DNA of 64,000 nt, taken from contig CM049307.1 of the NCBI GenBank assembly GCA_026874595.1, positions 54,106,370-54,170,369 of the forward strand, in the 5' to 3' direction. How positions within the stretch are numbered: position 1 is the stretch's first letter; the number at the start of each line of letters is the position of its first letter. The notes beneath the pieces are model-generated. The model was not told the DNA's origin, did not search any database, and worked only from the letters and a program-made list of their open reading frames with translations. Below are positions 13,941 to 26,201 of the stretch, one piece after another. Both the position numbers and the translations under genes were made by a program. The DNA comes from Sipunculus nudus. Lineage: Eukaryota > Annelida > Sipuncula > Golfingiida > Sipunculidae.

Positions 13941-14380
13941 CTTTATTAGCTCTTTATTTTTATCAGCTTTAAAACGCACATAGACCTGTAGGAAAGACAG
14001 TATGACATACTATATTAACATTCATTTGTGTCTTTTTCTATTCAAAAGCGAATTAACAAAAAAAAAAAAAGTAGGATTAAAGAATTCATTTATTCATTCA
14101 TCCGTCCACTACTCCCTTCATTTATGTATTCGCACAACCCATTGCAACAACAGTTATATACTTTATTATCCAACATTTTACTTTGAAACGACTTTTGTAA
14201 GTGAATAATGTTATATTCTAACAACGTGCATTGTTAAATTTGTTAAATATTGAGGCTTATTAGGTGTTTCTTAGTGTTTCGTCCTATTTACCCAAAACAC
14301 CAGTGTTTTAAAATGGCGAAATTTCTGTTTCGCGAATATGAAGCCAACCACAGTATATTCTAGTAACAGAATCAACTCAC

Positions 14381-14630
14381 TTCAGATCCTGCATGTTCAC
14401 TGTGAGTTTATACACAGTATCAGTTGTGGTGGCTCTTCGGCGACGTGCACTTGCACTGATGGACATACTAACAGTTTCAGTGCATTCTGAGGTCTTGCAG
14501 ATATTCCATAAGGCATTTATACGATTCTTAATCCTCTCCAGAATTTTTGTTTTGATGCCCTCCTTATCATGTGCACCTTGTAAAGTGTACTTGGCAGTGA
14601 TGACCAGGCCCCTCTTGGGTGGGAAAATAC
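14381..14630 (-). CDS. Exon 22: linker with tetrabasic RRRR motif
   Basis: Acceptor CATTGTCAG before 14630, donor CTGAA/GTGAGT after 14381; 250 nt, phase 1-2. It begins FPPKRGLVITAKYTLQG, has a charged probably helical stretch (KTKILERIKNRINALWNIC), a second Cys (TSEC), then ISASARRRRATTT and KLTVNMQDLK. I recognise no named domain. The RRRR run is a possible proprotein-convertase site. Its place after HYR-sushi matches the linker that precedes GCC2 modules in SVEP1. Confidence 0.85.
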
Positions 14631-17239
14631 CTGACAATGAATAATGGAAATCTGTTATGAATACATGTGAAATACAGCCATATATTATACTGTATAAAGC
14701 TGCTTAAAACTACTAAGACTGTTAGCTAAAATTTAATACTTAATTTACTGACATTCAGAGCCAATGATGGCACCCAAAATTAAAATTTTCTCTGACATTT
14801 TTAAGAGTTGATAATTATAGTTACATGATGAAAACAACAAAAATGATAATTATCCTGAAATAAATAGTAAAATTAATTTTAAATAAGCTATTATCACTCA
14901 GCCCTCAATAGTTTGTTACACAGCTGAAAATACCTATAATAAGAAAAAAGACATTTATTTAACATATTAAAATAATAGAGGTCTACAATTTAAAGCATTT
15001 GAACCATTCAATTTAAAAATATTTGCATCTGAATTTTGTAGATTCCTGCCAACCTGTGATTTTATTGAGTTTATTTTCTGAAAGATATGGACTGCTGATA
15101 TATTGTCACCAGAGGACTGTGACTTTGTATATATTTAGGTATAAGGAGTATGACCAGATAATCGTTTTGCAAGTTTTGTTAATTTTATAGAGTATCATGT
15201 TTAGCCATTAGCATAAGAAACCCAGTTAGGAAGAACATGTTTCATTTGATGTAAATTTCAAAGCAGTTTAGTAATCAGTGCCACCTTTTATGTTCCTTTT
15301 TATGTAGCATAAATTTGTGCAGACCGATATTGTATGACTATCTCCATATATAACTGTGTCTGGTACACTACATCTTGCTTAGGGTAGCTTTCACACGAAA
15401 TCATCTCCAGGGGCTTGACCACGTTAGGTTTGATGTGTATTGTCAACAAACATTGTGGATGGAAGTGCTGATTAGCAGACAGTCTAAGCAGGAGTTGTGA
15501 CATAAGGAGTCTCTTATAAGGTTTGAAACATAGTGCAGCTGGAGAAGAGCCAGAGTGTTACGTGAGCGTACTGTCGCCTGAGGGTTTCAGCAGTCTGACT
15601 GGCTGGTCTTGTAACTTCTGTGTACACAGTTGAGAGATCGTGCCTGTGTCTAGTGACTGTATGTCTGAGGGAGGCCACCTTGGTGATACTCTGTATAGCA
15701 CTTCAGAGACAGTGGTAGCAAGTGATTGCCGAAGGACTGGTATTCTTGAGATTTCCTGCTTATGGTGCTTGCTTCCAGAAAAAGGCAAGGCTGGAACTTG
15801 ACATGAAACTTTGATGGTACTGAATTTTGTTGAGAGAGTGCATATATTCGGTAACCTGATATTTGAGGGCTCCAGTAAACTGCAGCATGAGAGCTGCACA
15901 TGTCGATCCAGAGCTCTACAAGATCATTTGGTGTGCGAAACGCAAGTAGTGATTAATAGACGATGTACAGTTATACAACAGTGAGAGACAGTTGTGTTCT
16001 GTGTTCATGTGTACTATACCAGGGACTAGTGGAATGTTTAGACATCACGTGAGAGTGAGATGTCATGTGACCTGGGACATTTAGAACAGTGACTGTGTTG
16101 CCTGTATTATTCCACCAACTCAGTGAAAGATTAGGATTAATTCGTTATTTGTGTTAACAACACCCCCTACCTACTGAGATTTGTAAGTAACCTATTTATT
16201 TGTCATTGTATTTTTTTGTTATGTTACAACTGTCTTAGTCTTTTTGGAGTGTTTATGTCCAGTCTGCCTGTTATTTTGTCTGACTGAAAAGACCCTGGTA
16301 GCTCACATCCTCATTAGTGTGATACCCATGCAATTTTAACTGGTCAAGGCGTACATCTGTCCTTGGAAAAAATTAAAACTAATTCAGAATTTAATGGAGT
16401 TCTGACTTGCCATCCTTGATCTGACTTTGTTTTTTTTAGTTACTTAAATAGGTCACGGACTGTATTTAAGCAAAATCTTAGTAAATGTGAACTAAAATCC
16501 TAGCAAATGTTATTTTACTATCTACCCAATACAGATATATGAAAGAGTCAGGGTGTGTTTGCAAGGACTGAGGTTGTAAAAATCCCAAAAAAAATTAACA
16601 AAGCAGCTGCGTCCTGGCTACTCAAATGCATGATATACAGCATATCACACTGGCACTCAGGAGACAATTTCAAAAACTAGCTTATGTTTATGCAAGACAA
16701 AAATTTTGATGTATTTTCACTGGTGACAGGACCTGAGCTTTATGTGTACCAGAATCCCCCAGGAAACATGTGAAATGCAAAATATTCTCAAATTATAAAT
16801 TACTTGGACTATTACATCCCCAATTAGTGTCTGACAACAAAAGGAATTTCAAGTGAGACAGTGGCATGTAGGCCAGTAAGGGTTTCTGAGGTGTATGAAA
16901 TTCAATTGCAACATACTGACACAGAAATCAGAATTGGAAAAAAATATTGACAGTAATTACTCAAATAGTTCTTGAGAAAATGTATGCAAAAAGACTTTCA
17001 AGATGGCAACCTAGAAGTCTTTTAGATTTCAAAAGCGTCAGTGACATATTTGAACAATTGAAGGTCGAATTTATGTGAAAGAAATTATATGATGTCTGTG
17101 TGACAGATCCTTGGATGACCAGATAAGCTGGTTACTATTGGACACCCACCTGGGGAACCAAAAAAGCTATAACCACAGCCAACATTTTCAAACTTTTATT
17201 TGTCAACTTCTGAAATAACCAAATTTGAGATGAACTTAC
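14631..17239. other. Intron, no recognised feature
   Basis: No repeat structure or exon-like segment that I can support. A 15558-15899 open frame exists on the minus strand but has no splice signals or family resemblance. Confidence 0.5.
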
Positions 17240-17452
17240 GGCCACAGTGAAGGTACTGGAAGGGCAGGAACTTGTTGAACACATTGAAACTTCCTTCTGG
17301 GCCGCAGGTGTAGAAGTTAGGAATTGGCATTGGTGGACTGTAGCCAGAATCACAAGTTACATAACAGTTCCTGAAGGGCCACCGATCACTGCTGCAGGTC
17401 TCTGCACCATTCTGAGGAGTTCTGTATTCTGAAGGATTGCTACAGTTCTGTC
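17240..17452 (-). CDS. Exon 21: sushi (CCP) domain
   Basis: Acceptor TATCCTAG before 17452, donor GGCC/GTAAGT after 17240; 213 nt, phase 1-1. It encodes QNCSNPSEYRTPQNGAETC, NCYVTCDSGYSP, FYTCGPEGSF and LHCG. The C...P..G...C...C.VTC..GY...Y.C...G.....C arrangement is a complement-control/sushi module, with an extra Cys pair. Confidence 0.9.
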
Positions 17453-17454
17453 CT

Positions 17455-17720
17455 AGGATAACATATTATAAAGATCATTATACAGAATATAAAGAGTACA
17501 GTTACTTGCCAGAAATATCATAACCATTATAATTTAAGTACAGGAAGTGACTGGCAAGAAATAACATAATCAATATACATGCGGAGTAAAGTTACTGGCC
17601 AGAAATATCATAAATCATTCAAAGTACCAGAAGTAACTGGCCAGAAATAACATAACCAATACACTGAGTGCAGTTAGTAGTTAGAAATAACATAATCATT
17701 ATACGCCTGCAATAACATGT
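17455..17720. repeat. Degenerate ~60-bp tandem repeat
   Basis: Four or five copies of a 'gtnactggccagaaatancat' core separated by 40-65 bases, filling most of the short intron between exons 20 and 21. Confidence 0.65.
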
Positions 17721-17842
17721 AACTGACCCTTTTTCTTGTTATATCATGTACAATAATTCAAGTATTGCAATATCGATCATATTATGTATATTACTGTGAG
17801 ATGAAGTGAGAAAGAACAGGTAATAACATCTGATATGCTTAC

Positions 17843-17938
17843 TTCGGATGACGATATCAAAACAGCATGCAGCTCTGTAACTTGCATTATTAGTCACAGC
17901 ATAGCTCACTTCGTGTTTCCCCCAGGTATACGCAGTCA
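17843..17938 (-). CDS. Exon 20: HYR domain, second half
   Basis: Acceptor GTTTTCAG before 17938, donor CGAA/GTAAGC after 17843; 96 nt, phase 1-1. It encodes KHEVSYAVTNNASYRAACCF and then DIVIR, the closing strands of HYR (V-x-Y...N...C-x-F-x-I-x-V). The usual single Cys near the end is doubled (CC). With exon 19 the module is 76 residues, a normal length. Confidence 0.9.
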
Positions 17939-18536
17939 CTGAAAACAAAATATGAGTCTAAGAGGGACAGGATTTTAGACAAAACTAGGTAGCCTTCTGA
18001 AAGTTAATATGCTAAATTCATTGAAAATACAAATATGGAAGAATTGTTATGCAAATTTATTTAGAATACAAGTCTACTGAATATTTTAAGTATGATTGTA
18101 TAGGTGTATAACTTAGGAGCGATGAATCTGGAATTATATGCTACATACATGACAATATATTTGACTTGAGGTGACAGGATTATTATAACTATACACAAGA
18201 AATTTTACAAAGAGTTACCATTGTGTATAACATATACCACAAAAGAAATTAAGGTATTGGTATAAGCATCATCTTACATTTAAATACATTACAAACATTA
18301 TTAAGGCATAAACACCCATGCATGTACACTAAATACATAAGACAATACATGTAAGACACTACATTTGGCAATTAATAATGAAAAGGCCTTCTTTGCCTTG
18401 GAGATAATACAGAGAAGATTTGGAGATACTACACTATTGGCAGGTCGAGGAAACAGGTTTTCTTCCCTACATACAGATATAAAACACAAAAGTAAGTAAC
18501 TCAAGGAGACAGAATCCAATTGATGAGAAATATTAC
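17939..18536. other. Intron between exons 19 and 20
   Basis: About 600 bases of AT-rich sequence with no feature beyond splice sites. Confidence 0.6.
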
Positions 18537-18671
18537 CATGTGAGTGTGTCGTGGTGAAAGAGTTGCCATCACTATTGGTAACAACAGGGTCTGCCCACCA
18601 TTTGGCAGTTCTGCGCTGGTCTGTCAAATACATATCTCGTTGTGGACAGGTGATGGTAGGGGCAACTTTGT
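18537..18671 (-). CDS. Exon 19: HYR domain, first half
   Basis: Acceptor GCTCTTTCAG before 18671, donor CATG/GTAATA after 18537; 135 nt, phase 1-1. It begins DKVAPTITCPQRDM, the typical HYR opening (D-x-x-x-P-x-I-x-C-P), then KWWADPVVTNSDGNS. HYR modules are immunoglobulin-like and pair with sushi domains in SVEP1 and hyalin. Confidence 0.92.
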
Positions 18672-19850
18672 CTGAAAGAGCATGTGTAGTTAAGTGTGCA
18701 ATGCCAGGCAAGACCAAAAGAAAATGATTAATTCCATGTCACAGAACACTTTTTCATAGACAGCAAGAAACTTGTGACAACAGATTCTCAAAACGCCTGC
18801 TCACCCCCACAAAATATTTCATACCAAATGAAACACTAAAATTTTGTAAATTTACAGACATTCAAAAATCACATCTAATAAGTGCACTTCAATATTCTTC
18901 ACTTTTACCTTTGTTACTGATGCCATTACTGGCAGTTGTATTAAGTCATTTTACTGTAAATTCTGTTTAAATGCAAGGTAGCCTAAAAACTATTTCCCAT
19001 ATATTTGTCATAAACATGTCAAACTGAAGTATGTAAAATGTAAATATAGACAAACAAGCGAATATATTAACAGAATGAACCAACAACAGTCCAAGTTCCT
19101 GTAGTTGTGGTTGCAGTCCAACAAATCAACTCAACAGACAGTCATTTAATGTTCTTATCATTTTTATCCAGAAGTCTTCCTCTGGATGAATTTCACTTAA
19201 ACCAGATTTCAGATATTTGCATAAACACTGCATGTCAAGAATATCAAGGCGTGTTAGTTAAATAATATTCATTTTAATCTGTTTATTCATATAATTTATA
19301 TTATTTTTTGTATGTGGTTAATATTTCTATTTGGTATGTCTGTTCCCGTTAATGGGCTTGTGTACAGCTGTTCAGTGTAGTCCAGCATGTAACAGGCGCC
19401 ATATGGTCAAGTACCAGGCCATTAGGGCAGTGGACAGTACTGTCCCAGTGACAGAATACATTAAGCTTGATTTGTTGCCACTGTTATATGAAAGGGATTT
19501 TGGGTAGGGTGACATTTTCTTTAAGATGGGGTTTCCTTTGAACTTAGTTAATGTGTCTATAGATAAACGGTTGGAATAATGACTGGGAACTAGAGGGTTC
19601 CTTCTTTCTTATTGATTAGTCATTAGTGATTCAAGGCGGGGCATGAACTTGCCAATCAAAAAGTAAATAATCTAAAGACCACGATCATACAGAAAGGGGG
19701 CGCTCACATTTAGACCACCACCAGCAAAAATTCAAGAGTGATATGAGTGGCCACAGGAAGCAAAAATGAACCTAAGTAATTATAACGTGAAACCAAGCTA
19801 AAAGGAATAAAATACATCAGAAGTGATACAGTGCAACAAACAGGAATTTT
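18672..19850. other. Intron 18-19, unannotated part
   Basis: No recognised repeat or exon. Confidence 0.5.
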
Positions 19851-20085
19851 TATATATATATGTGTGTGAATATATATATATATATATACATACTATTGTG
19901 TGTGAGACTGGGAAAACTTTTATATTTGACTCTCAAATGGACTTACTCATGAAAGGAAATACACAAGTGCTTAACTGGAATAACTTTTATATTTGACTCA
20001 CAAATGGATTTACTCATGGATGGAGATATACAAGTGCTAAACTGGAATAACTTTTATATTTGATTCATATACGGATTAACCCAAG
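19851..20085. repeat. (TA)n microsatellite and three ~75-bp tandem copies
   Basis: A TA-rich tract at 19851-19888 is followed by three copies of a unit containing 'ggaataacttttatatttga' and 'actcatg-a-gga-ata-acaagtgct'. Confidence 0.75.
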
Positions 20086-20401
20086 GGAGAAACACAAACA
20101 ATGGACATTCGACAATAAGGTTAGCCTGGTTAGGGTATAAGAATATACATGGACTTAGTGATGATACATTCATATGTGCTTTTTACAGTTTAATAGTTTT
20201 AAATGTATTATTATCTCTTGTTGTCAGTATAATTATATACTTATATAATCACAATCCTGGGTTGTTCTTTCTCAAATGTTGAGTGTGCTGTACTATCCGA
20301 AGCCCAAAAACTTGTTCAGTGTTCTCTTTAATCGATTTAATTATTGAATCTAGAGCAACACTTGACACTGCAAGAAAGAATATTAGCAAACTATGGCGTA
20401 C

Positions 20402-20649
20402 CTGTTGTGTTTACTGTAGCAACTTGTATAGTATTTGCTGTAATCTGGACCCCTCTGTCCAGGAGATAACCTGACCACCTCTGTAGCAGGGAATCATAAG
20501 GAAAGTTGCCTCTGCGAGCTGCGGCATGGCCATCTAAACTAAAGCCCTCATTCCAGATGTTCAGCTGACTGATGTAACCTTCAAAACTGCTTCCTTCTAC
20601 TGGCTGGCCTGACACGGAGTCCCAGTCACTGCCGAGTGTCACCCAGCCA
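20402..20649 (-). CDS. Exon 18: LamG/pentraxin domain, part 3
   Basis: Acceptor TTGCACAG before 20649, donor AACAG/GTACGC after 20402; 248 nt, phase 2-1. It encodes GWVTLGSDWDS, then SFEGYISQLNIWNEGF, the diagnostic F-x-G-x-(I/L)-s-x-(L/F)-x-(I/V)-W ending of pentraxin/LamG folds, followed by about 45 residues leading to the HYR module. Exons 16-18 total about 215 residues, the normal size for the domain. Confidence 0.93.
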
Positions 20650-21423
20650 CTGTGCAAAAAAGGTGTGAAAATATTATACGCTGTCATAAACCAGGCATTT
20701 ATCTTGGATACAGTGGTAAAAAACTATGATGATGAAGAGCAATTTTTTTTTTTAGGGGGGAGGGGGGAGAATAAACAATAGGCTTGACACTTTAAACTTG
20801 TTGTTGTCCTAAGAAGGCAGTGATACAGACTTGCAATCAGTTATACGTTCATTGAGGAAAAAGAAAAACTTTTAGTCTGAGAATACATGCAGACCTCTGC
20901 CAATATTGTGCTACACAGGAAATATTTAACCTCAGAGGAAAGGGTGTCACTGTTCACCAATTCAATGGTTGGATCAGAGGTGAGCTTTAAAACAAAGTGG
21001 CCCCTAATACCTATGAATGGCTCAGACCCTCAACCAGGATTAAGCATTAGCCTATCCATGATAGTATGGAATCTTTTAAATTAAAAAGTAACATGATGAT
21101 TAAGATTAGCTATGAAATTTGATGGCTTGCACCTTATGTACATCTTACTCTAATCATCTACAAAATTTCATCAACATCTGTTCATATCCTTTTAATTAAA
21201 GTTGTTAACCAACCAACTGGAAAAGACAAAAACATAATACCTAACAACCTTGCTGATGTATAATTAAATTAATTATCATTCAATTAAACAGTAGCATCTA
21301 CTATGGCTAAAGTTCTAACCTTAAAACAAGTGATCCATGGGTAATGACATTAAGCGGACCAAAGTTACTCATTGTAGCTCTGTTGACATAGTCAGTTAAT
21401 TTAAAACAATCTGAAATACTCAC
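20650..21423. other. Intron 17-18
   Basis: Contains a G-rich tract near 20755 and a degenerate solo family-A terminus near 21322-21355 (AACAAGTGATCCATGGGTAA). Otherwise featureless. Confidence 0.5.
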
Positions 21424-21657
21424 TATGGCATGAGAGATGAGCCAACAGCATAGTTGCTAATAGTAGCTACATTGGTTGGATTCTTGAATACTCTCAGGTC
21501 TGACCCCGTCCAGCTGATGCTCACGTACTGCCAGAGTCCATCATCAATTGGATACTTACTGAAGGCCACATACTCCAGGTTGCCTCCGATATTCAAGGTC
21601 ACATGGGTCGTGTTCAGACGTATGATCTCTTCACGATCCCCTGTTCCACTCCATTCC
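21424..21657 (-). CDS. Exon 17: LamG/pentraxin domain, part 2
   Basis: Acceptor ACCATAG before 21657, donor CCATA/GTGAGT after 21424; 234 nt, phase 2-2. It includes IIRLNTTHVTLNIGG, DGLWQYVSISWTG and VFKNP. The DGxWxYVSxxW stretch is the central strand pattern typical of LamG/pentraxin domains (W-H-x-V-x-x-x-W class). Confidence 0.92.
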
Positions 21658-22709
21658 CTATGGTCACATTAACTGGTCAGGTATCCCATGAGCCTCATTC
21701 AATGATTTTTTAAACAATGTGAAGACAGTCTAGACATTTTTTCAAGCAACACCTGTTGATTACTATAAGGGTGTAACAGACCATTAAAGCATTTATACAG
21801 CACAAATTTCACATTGGCATTGCTCATATGAAGGTTTGGTAAACCTAATTAGCATTTGGTGGTGTTATGTGCAGGGGGCATTCCATAGGCTGACGCATAG
21901 TGTGACATCAAAGGCATAATTTAGAAATGACTTAAATCTAGCAATATATGTTGTTTTTATTCTGTCCTGAAAATCTGGGACTGACAGTGTCAGAAATACT
22001 AAGATTTGATGAGATCTAGAATTTTAAGACACTTGGAATATGTTTGCTTGACCAATATCTGTGATAATACTTAATTAGTTCTTCACTGCACATGCACATG
22101 ATTCAGTGTCGTGTCCATAAAGGATATAACAATTAGTGTTTTAGTTAGTGTCTGTTGAACAATGCATGTCACAAGAAGCCAGAATTTTTCAGGGGGACCA
22201 GTGACCTGTCATAGTAGTGATGGGCTGATGATCCATTATAAGTGATGATCGGTCGGTTGATGCAAACCGATTCGATCATCAATCTTGCAGTACAATAATC
22301 TATTACAAAATTATACACATAACTTATGCTTTACAATGAGGAATGTATGCTCTCATTCAAAACTCTAAAACTAACAGTGTCTAGAAAACTCTGTGTTCTC
22401 TATTAGTTTTATAACTTAGGAACCTTACAACACACACACATATAGGATAGAGATTTATCAATATATCAGGGATTATTTAGGCCTATATATCAGTTGAGAT
22501 AATAAGCAGGTCTGCATATGGTATATTACTCCTACACAACTGATTAATTCTGATTATTGGTCAGTAGAGGTCAACTGATTTTTACTGATGCTTGATCATG
22601 AAATTACAATTAACTGATTACAAACACTATGTCATGGTTATAATGTAACATTACCCCATCAGGTGAATCTCCATACTGTCAAACACGCTGGATGATAAAC
22701 AAAACTTAC
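21658..22709. other. Intron 16-17 with an imperfect hairpin
   Basis: An imperfect inverted repeat at 22243-22281 pairs TGATGATCG..CGGTT with AACCG..CGATCATCA. TGATTA-rich sequence follows to about 22620. Possibly a decayed transposon terminus. Confidence 0.45.
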
Positions 22710-22875
22710 TTCTGTCCATACAGTGTGAAAATAGTTCCGACTCCATTGGCTGTTGACAACTGCAACCACAGGCCTACAGTCAATGCTGATCCAGTCATTC
22801 GGAATGGGAAGCGCAGCCTGGCAGAGCTTACACCGTTGCAAGAATGGAAAGTCAGGTTGTAGTTGGTGTCAACCT
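22710..22875 (-). CDS. Exon 16: LamG/pentraxin domain, part 1
   Basis: Acceptor AATCTTCAG before 22875, donor CAGAA/GTAAGT after 22710; 166 nt, phase 1-2. It encodes YNLTFHSCNGVSSARL, then the hallmark pattern ALTVGLWLQLS and GTIFTLYGQ. Concanavalin-like beta-sandwich domains of the pentraxin/LamG type carry this F-x-(I/V)-x-x-W-(L/V) motif near their N-terminus, as in the pentraxin domain of SVEP1. Confidence 0.9.
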
Positions 22876-23663
22876 CTGAAGATTTACAGAATATAAAGTA
22901 ATGTAAGAGCAGGAACAAACACAGATTTTGAAGAAAAAGGAAAGAAACGGACAGGGGTCAAGGAAGGCTGGGCCCCCTTGATTGGGTTTGTGATATAGCT
23001 GGTGCTGCCACCTATTGGCGGGAGTTGCAATTACATATTCTTTGTATTTTGTACAGTACAGGTGTTCAGTCAGTTGGTTGCCATGTTGGAAGTATGGCTT
23101 TAAAAAAGTCTTGTTTAATGTTGTGTTCATGACTTATTCCAGCGAGAACATATAACAGGGTGTGGGGGCAAAGCCCTACTGAGGGAATCAGGGGGAGCAA
23201 TCCCCTATCCCCACCCCCCTCCCCGTCCCTGGATCACCCAGAAAGTTTGGCCTAATCTAGAAAAAAGGGGCTGCCGGGAACAATGTCTCCTGGAAGGAAA
23301 ACTGATATATGTAATATGATTGACAATATATTGAGAAAGTTTACATTACCTTGTCTTGTGGAGTAGTAAAGTCAACATTTCAGGCATGTAATTAAATCGG
23401 TTTTCAGCTGTAGTATAGACCTATAGAGCCATCTATAGTTAACATTCAGAGGTCTATATACAGTGAAGTCTCTCCTTACAGGCACCTCTGTATTCAGGGC
23501 AACTCCAGTTTACAGCCACTGATGGAAAGTTCCTTGAAAGCAGGTCCCCAAATCTATATCCTCATTAATAGGAACAATGTTCAAAGGACCAAAGTAAACA
23601 TGAGATCCAACAAACTTTATGATCATGAAAATACCTGATGATACCCATTTTTGTAAGGTTTAC
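22876..23663. other. Intron 15-16
   Basis: No recognised element; a G/C-run stretch (ggggcaaagccc, ccccaccccc) lies near 23160-23225. Confidence 0.45.
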
Positions 23664-23807
23664 CTTTATCACACATCTCCCCTGTCTTGTTAACATTGCA
23701 CAAGCAGTGGTATGAGTTGTCCAGGTCAATACAGGTGCTGACATCTGCTGGGCAAGGCGAGGCAGCACAGTCATCATCATGCACCTCACAGCGATCTCCA
23801 CTGTAAT
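23664..23807 (-). CDS. Exon 15: end of EGF13 and EGF14
   Basis: Acceptor TAATGTAG before 23807, donor AAAG/GTAAAC after 23664; 144 nt, phase 1-1. It reads DYSGDRCEVHDDDC, CAASPCPADVSTC, YHCLCNVNKTGEMCDK. This is the last EGF module and leads straight into the LamG/pentraxin exons. Confidence 0.92.
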
Positions 23808-25024
23808 CTACATTACAGAGAAAGAAAAACAATGTAACCAGTTAGACTGTAGGATTCCTCCCACAGATCAAACAAAAGAACCCAGCAATTTAGTTTTTAA
23901 TTCACAAAAAAGGCAATAAAGTCTGTCTTAATTGGAATGAATGTTATTTTAAAGCTAAATCATTCCATACTGCCAGACCTTGGGCTAAACATGATACTTA
24001 TAAACAGCTATTCAATCATGAAGGGTACTTCCAAAGCTTTTCTCTTATAACATTTGGCTCCTTAGCATATCATAATGGCTTGGCAAGTTTTGTCATAGGA
24101 GAAGCAGGAGTATTTGCCAGGTTACTATTCCTTTATAATCATTTGGATATAGCGGTCCCACAAGATTTCACTAAGGTGTCAGATACCAAGTGAAGTTACC
24201 TGAGTTATAAGGGTCCAGGTTTACTCCTAGGGGCATTCCACTGTAATATATGGAGGAACACTGGGATAGTCCACTTTAGTGAAAGAGGGGTACCAAGTAG
24301 CTGTTAAAACAGTGACACAACAGCATCTCTGTGAGGTTGGACTTACCGGTAACAGGAATCCTAAGGCTGGCTATCAGTTATACTGATAATATTCAAAGTT
24401 GGCCAGAGTTTGGCAAATTATTATTAAGCCTCCAGATTTTTTTTTTGGGTAGGGAGTGCAAAACCAACAAAAAAGTTTTTTTTTAATTTTTTCTTCTGCC
24501 TTTGATTACACTAGATCTTGATCCTTATTTTCAAGCTTGCGACTGGGGTGGTGATGGGGGGGCTACTTGCAATCACGGCATTAACGCAGACCTCCAGTTG
24601 ATGTTATCAAAGCTGAATACTGAGAGGAATTATAACATCAGTAATCAGGATGAACCTATTGATATCTTTTATCACAAGACAGCTTATAATATCTATTTAA
24701 ATAGCCACATCTGGAAGAAACATAGCCTCAGTTAAGTAATAACAGAAGTTCAGCAATGATGAAGCCAAAAAAAAAGAAATATACATTTTTCCAATGCACT
24801 TAACAGAGTCCAAAAATCTTGATAGACTCTCAAAATTTGTTCCAGTCTTTTAGTAAAATACATATAAAGAATGAGAAAACTAATTTGGTTTTCATATTCT
24901 AGATCTTGAAAAGTGTATGTAATTTTGATATCAATTTATGTCTGAGCCATCAATAATCATACAGATACTTGTCAGATACATCATTAAACCCATATATATC
25001 ATATATGCTACAACTGTTGTTCAC
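23808..25024. other. Intron 14-15
   Basis: No recognised repeat or exon. Confidence 0.45.
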
Positions 25025-25141
25025 CTTTATCACAGTGACAGCTGAAGTTGTTGAACGTTGATCGACACTTTCCTTCTCCAGAGCAGATATCAGGCATGGA
25101 GCAGTAGTCCACAGAGACCTCGCATCCCAAACCACTGTACC
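25025..25141 (-). CDS. Exon 14: end of EGF12 and EGF13
   Basis: Acceptor TGTTACAG before 25141, donor AAAG/GTGAAC after 25025; 117 nt, phase 1-1. It encodes YSGLGCEVSVDYC, then CSGEGKC and NFSCHCDK, completed by DYSGDRC on exon 15. C1-C2 (CSMPDIC) is one residue longer than typical. Confidence 0.9.
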
Positions 25142-25159
25142 CTGTAACATGAAAATTAT

Positions 25160-25315
25160 ACTCAGTGATGTAGTCCAGTCCATTCTATCCGAGTCTGAGT
25201 GCAAGTCTGAGCCCAGGTTCCACGATTCCAAGTAAAGACCGAGTCCTTCGGGCTCAAATCCAAGTCCACTTTCTTTGAGTCCAAGTCATCTGGAACCCAA
25301 GTCTGAGTCTGATAA
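25160..25315. repeat. GAGTC/AAGTC short tandem cluster
   Basis: At least ten copies of a G-A/C-GTC pentamer within decamer-like spacing (gagtctgagt, caagtctgag, ccaagtccac, gagtccaagt). Non-coding intron sequence just upstream of exon 14. Confidence 0.65.
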
Positions 25316-26201
25316 AAAACTCTTTATAAAAAGAAATTTAAAATGATATTTTGAGATTTGAGATAACCATAAGTATTTTTATGTTAGTTTACGCATGCCT
25401 CTTACTAAAAGGTTTACTTACACTCTGCTCCTGATGCAGACTTAAACCTTGGTATATGTAGTCTTTTTTGGTAATATTCTGTTAGTAGTTCACACATGTA
25501 CTACATAATATACACATCTTCATGACAGGACTTCCCTTCTGCAGTACTCGAGATGGACTCAGCCTGATTTCTCGACACATTACCTTTTAATCAAAGCTAT
25601 TTTGACATTATTATACATGTTTCAAAGGAACTATCAATATTTTTTAAAAGTTTCAATATTAAGTAATACAAAGATCCTGGTATCCACTGATCTTGGTATC
25701 CTTTCCTACATGCTGTGTCACCATTTAAGCATGAATATTCCAGAAACATGATATACTGGAAAAGCAACACTTGGTCAATCTTTTTAGGGTGATTGGGTTC
25801 TTTATGGTTTTTCTGGAATTACAAATTTGATATACTAAGGTGGGGGATAATAATTAATGAATAAACTAAAAACATTTTCTCATGGAATATTTTTAAGAAG
25901 AATAATTTTATCTGGATATTTAGTATACTAAAAATGTGAGGCATGAATAATGTTTAGAGAAATTTTTGTCTTTATTATTTATTGATTTATGCATTTTCTA
26001 TAAATTTACATCCTGTGAATGTGGTTTTTATATTACAGGACACTTAATGTGATGTTCACCTCTGATTTACACAGAGAGATTGTTGACAACATTTTTGTAA
26101 TGTAATAGAATTTTAGAGCATGAATCATCATAAATGTTATGCTTACAAAAATAAATCATTATTATTTTTTTTTAATTTTTATTACACAACCGAGCACTTA
26201 C
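25316..26201. other. Remainder of intron 13-14
   Basis: AT-rich, no recognised feature. Confidence 0.45.

Noticed and set aside
15558-15899. 113-codon minus-strand open frame
   Set aside because: No recognisable domain, no matching splice sites or phase with exons 21 and 22, and different composition from the gene's exons.
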